A stretch of DNA of 64,000 bases from Prosthecobacter sp. (lineage in GTDB: Bacteria > Verrucomicrobiota > Verrucomicrobiia > Verrucomicrobiales > Verrucomicrobiaceae). The stretch lies in contig NZ_JACSRD010000112.1 of NCBI RefSeq assembly GCF_014879935.1, positions 1 to 64,000 of the forward strand, read 5' to 3'. The notes below the pieces were generated by a model, which ran no database searches, had not been told where the DNA came from, and saw only the letters and a list, made by a program, of their open reading frames with translations. This document shows, piece by piece, positions 1 to 6,337 of this stretch (position 1 is its first letter; each line of letters starts with the position of its first letter). A program made the translations under genes and the position numbers.

Positions 1-36
1 GCTTCAACGGGGCCGCCGCTCATGAGCGGCGGAGAG
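1..36 (-). CRISPR. Probable leader-proximal CRISPR repeat (array cut by window edge)
   Basis: On the minus strand this stretch ends in GTTGAAGC, like the 3' end of many CRISPR repeats, and contains a perfect 20-bp palindrome CCGCCGCTCATGAGCGGCGG (positions 13-32). It lies just downstream of cas2, where the first repeat next to the leader is expected. Only one copy is visible, so repeat length (about 36 nt, perhaps a few more on the right) and the existence of spacers cannot be confirmed from the window. Confidence 0.6.
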
Positions 37-251
37 TGTCGCTCCTGTGTGCTTGCAGAATCAAGGCTTCCATCCGCACTTGGCGAGCGGTTGGGAGGAT
101 TGAGTCTGCCGGCACAGAGGGGCGAGCGGGATTGTGGGCCATTGCCTTCATTTTCAAGGCGCGAGCGCGTCCGGGGGCTGGAAGCGCCACCGGGGCGCTC
201 GCGATGAATGATTTGGAGATGTGAAAGATCGAAAACCAAGACGTGGGTGTT
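37..251 (-). promoter_or_regulatory. Putative CRISPR leader between cas2 and the array
   Basis: This 215-bp stretch has no plausible gene. It separates the cas2 stop from the probable first repeat, the usual place of the leader with the array promoter and integration signals. It is less AT-rich than many leaders, with an AT-richer segment next to cas2 (about 205-240). The call is by position only; no leader motif was recognised. Confidence 0.45.
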
Positions 252-602
252 CTACACCACGTAGCAGGGCGCATCAAACCGCGAGTAAGGCAGCCCGAGC
301 GAGGAGATCACCCGGTCGCCGCGCCCCTCGGCGGGGCCGAGGGAGACGAAGAGGACTTGATCCTCGTCCTGTTTGATGAGCGCCTTCAGTTCACGCTGGA
401 GCACGGTCAGCTCACGCGGGGTGAGGTCGCACTCAAAGACGGAAAATTGGAGATGGGTGCCGTGGTTTTTGCACACCTTGAAGACCTTCTTCAGCCGCTT
501 GTCGTTCGCGATGTCGTAACACACCAGGTAGGTGTGGCGGGCGCTGATCAGAGTGGAGCGGTCGGACACGAGATTCCAAATTTGAGATTTCAAATCAGCC
601 AT
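252..602 (-). CDS. cas2: CRISPR-associated endoribonuclease Cas2 (N-terminally extended)
   Basis: Cas2 forms the integration complex with Cas1 for spacer acquisition. The body reads HTYLVCYDIANDKRLKKVFK, the first beta strand and helix of the family with its conserved Asp, followed by FSVFECDLT and a C-terminal strand. At 116 aa it is longer than the usual 85-100. The excess is the N-terminus (residues 1-14), encoded by a copy of the AT-rich repeat (571-597) that supplies the present ATG 4 nt after the cas1 stop. A native start near residue 20 is likely, but no ATG remains there. It ends the cas operon just before the leader. Confidence 0.93.
   Translation of the reverse strand: MADLKSQIWNLVSDRSTLISARHTYLVCYDIANDKRLKKVFKVCKNHGTHLQFSVFECDLTPRELTVLQRELKALIKQDEDQVLFVSLGPAEGRGDRVISSLGLPYSRFDAPCYVV
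571..597. repeat. AT-rich repeat copy forming the Cas2 N-terminus
   Basis: AGATTCCAAATTTGAGATTT and the next bases belong to the same repeat family. The copy is translated as the first residues of Cas2 (MADLKSQIWNL). Confidence 0.7.
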
Positions 603-606
603 CGGA

Positions 607-2904
607 CTACCGCGTCACCATGGGCACATAGTCAGGGATTTCACCGGTCAGCCAGCGGGCGAGCAGGCGGGCCTGCAGTTCCAGCACACGGCGGTAGCTC
701 ACCTTGTAATCGAAGACCGGGTGCGTGATCAACGCGTTCATGCGTTGCTCGTAGGCATGAAAAAAGGCCTTCCGTCCGTGCGGCGTCAGGTTCACGGCCT
801 CTCCGGCGCGGACAAAGTGACCCGGCGTGACCATGCGATTGTTGATCGCGGTCAGCACGGCGCTTTCGGCGACCAGTGGGCGAAATTCCTCCATGAGATC
901 GAGCGCCAGCGCGGGCCTGCCGTGTCTCGGCTGGTGGTAAAAGCCCACATAGGGATCAAAGCCCACCGCCAGAGCGGCGATGGTGCAATCCTTCGCCAAC
1001 AGGCTGTAGGCGAGCGATAGCAACGCGTTCACCGGATCAGTCGGCGGGCGGCGTTTGCGATGCGTGAAGTCAAAGGTGAAGGCCTCCGTCTCCGCCTTCC
1101 GCCGCTCTTGCGTCTTCGAGTTTGTCTCCAGGCCGGGGATTTCATCCTCCAGGTCGTCCTCGCCCACTTTGATCATCCCGGCGAAGTGCTGGAAGTAGAG
1201 CGCCGCCGCCGCGCCTTCCATACCGAGCAACTCGTCCAGCCCACGAGCATTCGACACGCGTCCGGCGATCTCTTTCAGGCCCACCACGGCGGCACTCGGC
1301 GGCTGCGTGTGCAGGCGCATGAGCATCGTGCGGTGGTTGCGGATCTTCGCCTGCACGATCTTCTGCGCCACCGCCAGGCATTGCAGCGGGTTCGATGCCA
1401 CCGCGAACTGCTGGATGCGCGTGTGTACGTTCTTCAGGCCATGCCCGCGAGTCAGACCATAAAACCAGCCGCCCATGCTGAAGTAGGCCACAGGGATTTC
1501 CTGCTCGCAAAGTTCCTGCACGGCCTGCGTGCTGAGCTGGATGTTCCCAAACAGCGCCACATGCGTCACATCGTTCAGGCGAATTTCGTCAATCACGCTG
1601 TCACCATCCTTGATGACGAGTCGCTCGGACTTGATGCCCACGCGATGCCCCTGCGTGTTCAGGTAGAGCGCTCGCTCGTCATCGCGTGCGGCGATCAGGC
1701 GACGTGGGACAGGTGTCCCACCTGTCGCCGGTGTGGCGGGCATTTTGCCCGCCTTTGCTTCGGACACAGCGGGCAGGATACCCGCTTCACTCGTGACAGG
1801 CAGAATGCCCGTCCTACCCGCCAGCATCCGTGTCTCGTCCGGCAGACAAACAGGCGCAAGGGAGCAGCGGACGCACTTGGGACTGTTCACCAGCGGCGGC
1901 GGGATCGTTGGCGATGCGGCCAGTTCGCGGGCCTCGGCGATCTGGGCGATGATCCACGCCTCCAGCTCCGGCGTCATGCGCAGGGGCACGCGCTGTTTCG
2001 TGGCGCGGTAGTAAATGACACCTTCATCGCAGGTGTAGCCGTTGTCCCGCAGGATGAGGATTTGCAGACCGAGCTGCATCTTGTCCGCATCCCACAGCTC
2101 GTTCGACTCCAGGCCGACCTTCGGCGCACCGGCTTTGTAGTCCACCGGCGTCACGCTTTGCACCTCACGACTGGCAAAGAGATCCTCGGCACTGCGTGCG
2201 GTCATCTTCACTTCGATCAGGTCCATCTTCGCCACCACGCCCAGGCGTGTGGAGCTGAGCATGGCGGAGCGGGAGTGGATCGTCTCTTCCTTGGGCGTGC
2301 TCTCCTCTGGCGCGTGCGTTTTCAGGTCGGCGAGGTCGGATGTAGCCGCGCCTGCAAAGGCGTGGTCAGTTGTAGCGTGGCCCGGACCTTCCACCATTCC
2401 CCTATCCGCAGGCAGGATGCCTGCGTCACTCGTGTCAGGCGGGACGCCCGACCTACGCCGGGCCTTCGGCAGCGCTCCTTTGCCGCGATCCACCTTCTCA
2501 TGAATGGCAGAGCCGCGCTCCGTGTCCGCGTTGCTCACGAAGACACCCTCCACCTGCTCATAGTAAAACAGGCGCGGGCAATACACGAACTCGTTGAGCA
2601 TCCGGGCACGCAGAGGCTCTGCTGAGATTTCAGATTTGAGATTGGAGATTTCAGATGGGGAGCCTGGTGCTGAGGAGATTTCAGATTTGAGATTTGAAAT
2701 TTCAGATGAGGAATCTGAGATCAGTGATCTGAGATTTGAGATCGTCGGGGCATCCTCGGCCTCATTTTCTCTCCGCACCCGTGTGATGCCCCAGAGGTCC
2801 AGCTCGGGATGATCCGCCGGCACCGGCAGCGGCTCCGGGATGAGGAAGTCCTCCCAGCGCACCCGGTCGGGTGGGACCATCGCGCGGGCGGAGCGGGAGT
2901 GCAT
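607..2904 (-). CDS. cas4-cas1: CRISPR-associated Cas4-Cas1 fusion, carrying in-frame repeats
   Basis: This is a two-domain adaptation protein typical of type I-G: a Cas4 nuclease that trims prespacers, fused to the Cas1 integrase. The ATG at 2904 gives 765 aa; an open frame further upstream runs into repeat sequence. Cas4 has C109 in FVYCPRLF, D228 and D255-x-K257 as nuclease residues, and the C344-x2-C347-x5-C353 cluster for Fe-S binding. Cas1 starts near residue 400 and has E563 (GMEGAA), H657 (GFYHQPR) and the LALDLMEEFRP motif. Three stretches look foreign: residues 53-94 (copies of ISNLKSEIS), about 148-170, and the linker 363-400 (copies of GILPA). All key residues survive, so the enzyme may still work. 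Confidence 0.93.
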   Translation of the reverse strand: MHSRSARAMVPPDRVRWEDFLIPEPLPVPADHPELDLWGITRVRRENEAEDAPTISNLRSLISDSSSEISNLKSEISSAPGSPSEISNLKSEISAEPLRARMLNEFVYCPRLFYYEQVEGVFVSNADTERGSAIHEKVDRGKGALPKARRRSGVPPDTSDAGILPADRGMVEGPGHATTDHAFAGAATSDLADLKTHAPEESTPKEETIHSRSAMLSSTRLGVVAKMDLIEVKMTARSAEDLFASREVQSVTPVDYKAGAPKVGLESNELWDADKMQLGLQILILRDNGYTCDEGVIYYRATKQRVPLRMTPELEAWIIAQIAEARELAASPTIPPPLVNSPKCVRCSLAPVCLPDETRMLAGRTGILPVTSEAGILPAVSEAKAGKMPATPATGGTPVPRRLIAARDDERALYLNTQGHRVGIKSERLVIKDGDSVIDEIRLNDVTHVALFGNIQLSTQAVQELCEQEIPVAYFSMGGWFYGLTRGHGLKNVHTRIQQFAVASNPLQCLAVAQKIVQAKIRNHRTMLMRLHTQPPSAAVVGLKEIAGRVSNARGLDELLGMEGAAAALYFQHFAGMIKVGEDDLEDEIPGLETNSKTQERRKAETEAFTFDFTHRKRRPPTDPVNALLSLAYSLLAKDCTIAALAVGFDPYVGFYHQPRHGRPALALDLMEEFRPLVAESAVLTAINNRMVTPGHFVRAGEAVNLTPHGRKAFFHAYEQRMNALITHPVFDYKVSYRRVLELQARLLARWLTGEIPDYVPMVTR
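1700..1834. repeat. Cluster of short palindromic repeats at the Cas4-Cas1 junction
   Basis: Four consecutive hairpin-forming units are visible, including GGGACAGGTGTCCC, GGCGGGCATTTTGCCCGCC, GCGGGCAGGATACCCGC and a GGCAGAATGCCC unit. They are read in frame as the GILPA-rich linker between Cas4 and Cas1. The last units match the second cluster at about 2405-2455. Such REP-like units are common in verrucomicrobial and planctomycete genomes. Confidence 0.8.
2405..2460. repeat. Second cluster of the GILPA-type palindromic repeat inside Cas4
   Basis: GCAGGCAGGATGCCTGC followed by TCACTCGTGTCAGGCGGGA closely matches the pair of units at about 1768-1815. It is read in frame between the RGSAIHEKVD and LGVVAKMDLIE motifs of Cas4, in a loop that is short in most Cas4 proteins. 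Confidence 0.75.
2624..2743. repeat. AT-rich TTTGAGATTTCA repeats, tandem, in cas4-cas1
   Basis: Blocks at 2624-2657 and 2674-2743 consist of imperfectly palindromic units around ATTTGAGATTTGAAATTTC. On the coding strand they read as ISNLKSEIS repeats (residues 53-94 of the fusion). They are far more AT-rich than the flanking gene. Confidence 0.8.
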
Positions 2905-2905
2905 G

Positions 2906-2934
2906 GATTTCAGATTGAAGATTTCAAATTTCAG
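2906..2934. repeat. AT-rich repeat copy just upstream of the cas4-cas1 ATG
   Basis: CAGATTGAAGATTTCAAATT is a further copy of the family found within cas4-cas1. It directly abuts the ATG at 2904 and occupies the place of the ribosome binding site. It also covers the end of the four-helix bundle gene. Confidence 0.75.
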
Positions 2935-3371
2935 CGGGATGCTGAGCCTGTTGGCTTGCGGGTAGGCTTGGTCGTCGAGATGAGATGTCTCTGGCCCTTG
3001 ATGTCGCTCTTCTGCAAGGCGTCTGCCCATGCGCGAATCTGACGGCTGCAAGACTCCGAGAGGGCTAGGATGTTTGAAATCTGTGGCTTGTAGTGAGTCA
3101 AAGCGGGGCGTCGGTCAAAAAAGCGCATCATGCTACGCACTTCTCCGGCAGAACCGCGTGCGATGTAGAGATAGGCCAGCAGCTCCTTCGTTGTCCCTCG
3201 CTCGAAACCCTCGGCGATGTTGTTGCTCACCGATAGCGAGCAACGATCTAGCTGATCGTGTTTTCCGCGAGTGACGCGAGCGCCTGCCTCCAATAAAAAA
3301 TCCTCGGCCATCTCCGCCAAACGAATGGCGTCCTGCCACACGGGCACGTCCTCAAATCGCTTGTAGGTCAT
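2931..3371 (-). CDS. Four-helix bundle protein (23S-IVS / Avd-like family)
   Basis: From the ATG at 3371 the protein begins MTYKRFEDVPVWQDAIRLAE and contains SVSNNIAEGFERGT followed by a helix ending in RSMMRFF. These are the hallmarks of the small four-helix bundle family found in 23S rRNA intervening sequences and related to diversity-generating retroelement Avd proteins. Family members are usually about 120 aa; here 146 aa, with a basic tail read through the downstream repeat. The frame extends upstream to 3416, but only through repeat DNA. Copies of the AT-rich repeat flank the gene on both sides. It lies in the cas operon between the Fic module and cas4-cas1. No reverse transcriptase or rRNA is nearby, and a role here is unknown. 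Confidence 0.85.
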   Translation of the reverse strand: MTYKRFEDVPVWQDAIRLAEMAEDFLLEAGARVTRGKHDQLDRCSLSVSNNIAEGFERGTTKELLAYLYIARGSAGEVRSMMRFFDRRPALTHYKPQISNILALSESCSRQIRAWADALQKSDIKGQRHLISTTKPTRKPTGSASR

Positions 3372-3387
3372 AATTAAGGATAATCTG

Positions 3388-3462
3388 TGATCTTCGATTT
3401 CAAATCTCAAATTCACTTGGCCTCTGACGAGATTTCAGATCTCAAATTTCAAATCTGAGATA
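3388..3462. repeat. AT-rich repeat pair upstream of the four-helix bundle gene
   Basis: Two copies, 3388-3415 (GATTTCAAATCTCAAATTC) and 3430-3462 (GATTTCAGATCTCAAATTTC), lie head-on to the start of the four-helix bundle gene and belong to the family seen in cas4-cas1. Confidence 0.75.
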
Positions 3463-3479
3463 TTCCACTGGGTTCGCAG

Positions 3480-3755
3480 TCAGATGCCCGTGGGCAAAGA
3501 TGTGGCGGATGCAGGCATCAGCGGATCTGAAATTTCAAATTTCAAATCTGAGATCCACCTGAGCCCGCCAAAACAGGCCGCCAGCCGCAGCCGGTTCGCG
3601 AAGCGGTAAAAATCAAACTTCGTGCCGATGAAGCCCAGCCCTGCCAGCGAATCTCCCGCCGCCTTCACCAACACCCGCCCCCGATGAAACCCCGGCAAGG
3701 CTTCCTCCAGGTAAGGGTAGGCGGCGGAGTTCGGAGGTTCAGGTTCAGCATTCAT
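3480..3755 (-). CDS. Hypothetical protein of the cas operon, 91 aa, probably remodelled
   Basis: The ATG at 3755 has a good AAGGAG ribosome binding site 8 nt upstream, just after the Fic stop. Residues 12-31 (AYPYLEEALPGFHRGRVLVK) duplicate the start of the truncated ORF at 4516-4659. The middle (GTKFDFYRFANRLRLAACF) resembles no family I recognise. The last 24 residues come from the AT-rich repeat and its flank. I infer that the native gene began at the csb2 end and was displaced and partly duplicated when the Fic module entered. Function unknown. Confidence 0.5.
   Translation of the reverse strand: MNAEPEPPNSAAYPYLEEALPGFHRGRVLVKAAGDSLAGLGFIGTKFDFYRFANRLRLAACFGGLRWISDLKFEISDPLMPASATSLPTGI
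3522..3555. repeat. AT-rich repeat copy in the C-terminus of the 91-aa ORF
   Basis: GGATCTGAAATTTCAAATTT and the bases after it form a near-palindrome of the same family. It is translated as ISDLKFEISDP in the 91-aa ORF. Confidence 0.75.
3661..3727. repeat. 67-bp direct repeat, copy A (left of Fic module)
   Basis: It is identical to 4577-4643 except for one base (CACCAACACC versus CACCCACACC). Weaker similarity continues on the right (GGAGGTTCAGG versus GGAGGATTCAGG). With copy B it brackets the Fic antitoxin and toxin genes. Confidence 0.9.
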
Positions 3756-3773
3756 CGGTGACGTCTCCTTCGC

Positions 3774-4526
3774 TCAGGCCTGGCTGAGACGGCACTCCCA
3801 GACTTGCATCAAAGGCTGCCAGTCCTGGCGGTCCGCCGCTTCCAGCGCTGCGAAGTAGGCGGCCCGGCCCTCCTCGGTTTGCGGGGCCAGTTCCACCCGT
3901 GGCAGGTCCAGGCGGCGCAGCAGTTCCAGCAGGAACACACGAATCGTCCGCCCATTGAAGTCCCGGAAGGGATGCACGGTGAGAAACCTGCCCTCGGCAA
4001 AGGCGAGAAACTCCAGCAGCAGCCCCGGATCACCGGAAACCGCGCCTGCCCAGCGCGCCTGGAGATCCAGCCCATAGTCCCGCATCAGCGTGGCCAACTG
4101 CCACGGCGCAGGAGGGGAAAGCCTGCCCACCGTCACTTCGATGTCACGCCAGCGCCCGGCCCAGTCTGGCATCAAGTCACCCGCGATGCCCCGGTGAATG
4201 TCCTTCACCAAGTGCTCATCCAGCGCTGCTTCCGCGAAACACTCATGCTCAAACAGCTCCAGCTCCAGCAAGGCCACACGTTCCGCCAGCAGCGGTGCCA
4301 GCTCGGCATAGCTCAGGGTTCCGAGCCGGGTTTCGATGAACCGGGTGGCATTTTCCGGGCGTGTGTCGCGAGTGTCTCTCGAATCAGCTCGATGTCCACC
4401 GGCTCCCGCTCGAAGGCCATGCTCTGCGCCACATCCAGAGCAATCGCCTCCCGCCGGATTTGAAGCTTGCGCTCCGCCGGAAGACTCCGCCACTGGGCGA
4501 TGTTCTGGGTCCACGTCATGACTCAT
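3774..4526 (-). CDS. Fic-domain protein (class I FicT toxin), start unclear
   Basis: Fic proteins transfer AMP or related groups from nucleotides to target proteins. The catalytic loop reads HPFRDFNGRTIR, a variant of HPFxxGNGRxxR that keeps the His and the Arg residues. Real Fic sequence seems to begin at RFIETRLGTLSYAEL (about 4335). No ATG, GTG or TTG exists in this frame near that point; the only ATG is at 4526, whose first 60 or so codons are antisense-like sequence over the antitoxin gene. A -1 slip at AAAA in the antitoxin 3' end (about 4352) would join the two frames, so this may be an antitoxin-toxin fusion made by frameshifting, or a damaged gene. The stop lies 18 nt before the next ORF. 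Confidence 0.75.
   Translation of the reverse strand: MSHDVDPEHRPVAESSGGAQASNPAGGDCSGCGAEHGLRAGAGGHRADSRDTRDTRPENATRFIETRLGTLSYAELAPLLAERVALLELELFEHECFAEAALDEHLVKDIHRGIAGDLMPDWAGRWRDIEVTVGRLSPPAPWQLATLMRDYGLDLQARWAGAVSGDPGLLLEFLAFAEGRFLTVHPFRDFNGRTIRVFLLELLRRLDLPRVELAPQTEEGRAAYFAALEAADRQDWQPLMQVWECRLSQA
4313..4519 (-). CDS. Class I Fic antitoxin (VbhA/FicA-like), 68 aa
   Basis: The small protein starts MTWTQNIAQWRSLPAERKLQ and contains SMAFERE, matching the inhibitory S/T-x-x-x-E helix motif that blocks the ATP site of class I Fic toxins. Arg replaces the usual Gly or Asn after the Glu. The ATG overlaps the stop of the preceding truncated ORF (TCATGA), suggesting translational coupling. Its 3' end overlaps the Fic frame. 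Size and order (antitoxin first) match FicTA modules. Confidence 0.7.
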   Translation of the reverse strand: MTWTQNIAQWRSLPAERKLQIRREAIALDVAQSMAFEREPVDIELIRETLATHARKMPPGSSKPGSEP

Positions 4527-4659
4527 GGAGTATGCGGTGCTGGAGGTGAATGTTCAAGAGTTGAAACAAAACTCGCGCCTTCACCCACACCCGCCCCCGA
4601 TGAAACCCCGGCAAGGCTTCCTCCAGGTAAGGGTAGGCGGCGGTGGAGGATTCAGGCAT
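4516..4659 (-). pseudogene. Truncated 47-aa ORF overlapping the csb2 stop
   Basis: The ATG at 4659 overlaps the end of csb2, as coupled genes in cas operons often do. The ORF reads MPESSTAAYPYLEEALPGFH, then a VWVKA stretch, then unrelated residues to a stop that overlaps the FicA start. The first 25 or so codons duplicate the 91-aa ORF at 3480-3755. It is best explained as the original 5' end of that gene, cut off by the Fic module. It may still serve to couple csb2 and ficA translation. Confidence 0.55.
4577..4643. repeat. 67-bp direct repeat, copy B (right of Fic module)
   Basis: This is the partner of 3661-3727 with 66 of 67 bases identical. It encodes the same YPYLEEALPGFHRGRV stretch. 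Distance between copies is 916 bp, spanning the Fic pair. Confidence 0.9.
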
Positions 4660-6331
4660 GATCGACGGGGACGAAGAGGCCGAGGCCGAAGTGGGAGCTG
4701 TGGCCTAGGGCTGGCATGGGAAGTGTTACGGGTTCGTCAAAGGTTAGCTGCATGAAGAAGCCGATGCGGCGCTGGTGAGCCTTCATTGAGTCGCTGCTGT
4801 TTTGGTGTGCGGCAACCTCAATGGCTTGGTCGAATGGCAACGCGGAGAGGTCATCGCCCTCCGGGGCACGGACGATGTCCCAAGCTGGCATGAGTGGGAT
4901 CTCATCCGTGCTTGTTGTCGGTACCGAGGAATGCTGAAGCGCCGATAGCCGCTGGATCACGACCGGGGTGCCGACTCCGACTTCCCTCAAAGCCTTGGCA
5001 AGTTGAAGCTCCGGTGTGGCGTTGGCTTTGGCCTTCGGATTGGATTTGTCACCACGAAAGAAGTGGCCCGGCGGGATGAAGGGGGTGGTGCTCTGCCAAA
5101 CGCGGCTGCGAAGCGGTTGTGTGGCACAATCACCCGTGGCGAGCTTGACGTCAGGGGGCGGCTCTTGGCCCATTGCGATGAGGACAGGATTCACCGGGAA
5201 GCGCCCCTTGCCCCAACTGAGCTGGCGGATGCGAAGCAGGACATCCACCTCGGCACGGGTGAGGCCCATCGGGCACCAAAGGTGCAGGTCTGTTAGCATT
5301 CCTGGTTGCGAGTCATCTTGCGCCATCGGCAGGTAAAAAGCGTGCTGGTGGCCTTCGAGTGGGCCGTTGGTATCCTTGCCGAGCAGAGCCGGACTTTGAG
5401 AGCCGTTGCCGTGGACTTTGCAGAGATGATGATTGGCTGCGGCTCGAAACAGCTCTGCCAAAGTGACAGTGAACTTCGGGGCGATAGGCACACGGCATTG
5501 CAGGGAGAAGCGCAGGTAGCGGGCAACTTTCGGACCATCCGATGGTGCTGGCTTGCTGGGCTTCTTTTCGGTGCGGGGAGTTTTCACCACCCACTTCTGC
5601 GGCCAGCCCTCCGGCATTTCGTAGGACACGAGGCAGCCGCCATCCACCTGCATGTCGGTGGCGAGCATTTGGTTCACGAGATGAATGGGCGCGTTCTCCA
5701 CTTGGGTGTCGGAGGTTCTGCGCTGCCAAAGGTCGGTGAGTTGAAAGCTTGATGGATCAGGGCAAAAAACGTCACGACAATTTGGGGCGATGCGTCGATG
5801 CGGCTCGTCGCCTTCTGAGAGACAGGGCTTGCACCAACCAAACTCTTTGGGTTCGGGCCAGTTGTCAGGCTGAAGCGTGGCTTCGCAGATGGAGTCTGCC
5901 CTGCCAAAATAGGAGACGTGTTCCAGCAACGTCGTCAGAAGAGCTTTCTGCGTGTCATCCAAAGTCAAAGCACCCCAGCGGAAGCAAATTGGCAGTGAAG
6001 TAGCAGCGAAGTGGTTTTCGTGACGCGTGGTTCCGTAGCTCGCCGTCGCTTTGTCCCCTTTGCCGTAGTTAGGCTGATAGTGAACCGTCTGGGAGAAGCT
6101 GACTTTGCCAATGCCGATGAGCGGGAGGCGTTTCCCGAGTGCCTCTATGAGTGCTCTCAACTCCTCGGAATGAGCCATGCCAGGATGAGAGCGGAACCAA
6201 GCTGAGGCAAGAGAACGGAGCAGTCGCCAAGGGCTGGGAGGCCATTCAGCCTCCTTAACCCTTCCTGGGTTTTGCCCCCACGGATGCGCGTGGTAGCGAT
6301 CCCAGTAGAGTTTGATCTGGATTGTGGTCAT
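4652..6331 (-). CDS. csb2: Type I-G CRISPR protein Csb2 (Cas5-Cas6 type)
   Basis: The 559-aa protein begins MTTIQIKLYWDRYHAHPWGQ and has the EAEWPPSPWRLLRSLASAW segment characteristic of Csb2 (GSU0054 family). In type I-G Csb2 combines Cas5-like and Cas6-like RAMP folds and processes crRNA. It has CPMGLTRAEVDVLLRIRQLSWG in its middle part and GFFMQLTFDEPVTLPMPALG, a beta-strand and Gly-rich ending, at the C-terminus. The ATG at 6331 lies 6 nt after the csb1 stop. The gene looks intact. Confidence 0.92.
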   Translation of the reverse strand: MTTIQIKLYWDRYHAHPWGQNPGRVKEAEWPPSPWRLLRSLASAWFRSHPGMAHSEELRALIEALGKRLPLIGIGKVSFSQTVHYQPNYGKGDKATASYGTTRHENHFAATSLPICFRWGALTLDDTQKALLTTLLEHVSYFGRADSICEATLQPDNWPEPKEFGWCKPCLSEGDEPHRRIAPNCRDVFCPDPSSFQLTDLWQRRTSDTQVENAPIHLVNQMLATDMQVDGGCLVSYEMPEGWPQKWVVKTPRTEKKPSKPAPSDGPKVARYLRFSLQCRVPIAPKFTVTLAELFRAAANHHLCKVHGNGSQSPALLGKDTNGPLEGHQHAFYLPMAQDDSQPGMLTDLHLWCPMGLTRAEVDVLLRIRQLSWGKGRFPVNPVLIAMGQEPPPDVKLATGDCATQPLRSRVWQSTTPFIPPGHFFRGDKSNPKAKANATPELQLAKALREVGVGTPVVIQRLSALQHSSVPTTSTDEIPLMPAWDIVRAPEGDDLSALPFDQAIEVAAHQNSSDSMKAHQRRIGFFMQLTFDEPVTLPMPALGHSSHFGLGLFVPVDHA

Positions 6332-6337
6332 GGCCGC

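Noticed and set aside
1060-2625. A 521-codon open frame on the plus strand
   Set aside because: It is antisense to cas4-cas1, whose protein has all family motifs. The plus-strand product is Arg/His-rich with no recognisable domain, as expected of a GC-rich shadow.
2931-3371. A diversity-generating retroelement signalled by the Avd-like protein
   Set aside because: No reverse transcriptase and no template/variable repeat pair are visible in the window.
2624-3555. The spaced AT-rich repeats as an internal CRISPR array
   Set aside because: Units vary in length and sequence, spacing is irregular, and several lie within coding sequence. They are dispersed palindromic repeats, not repeat-spacer units.
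4652-4755. Short plus-strand frames over the csb2 end
   Set aside because: No ribosome site or family features, and they are antisense to a clear cas gene.
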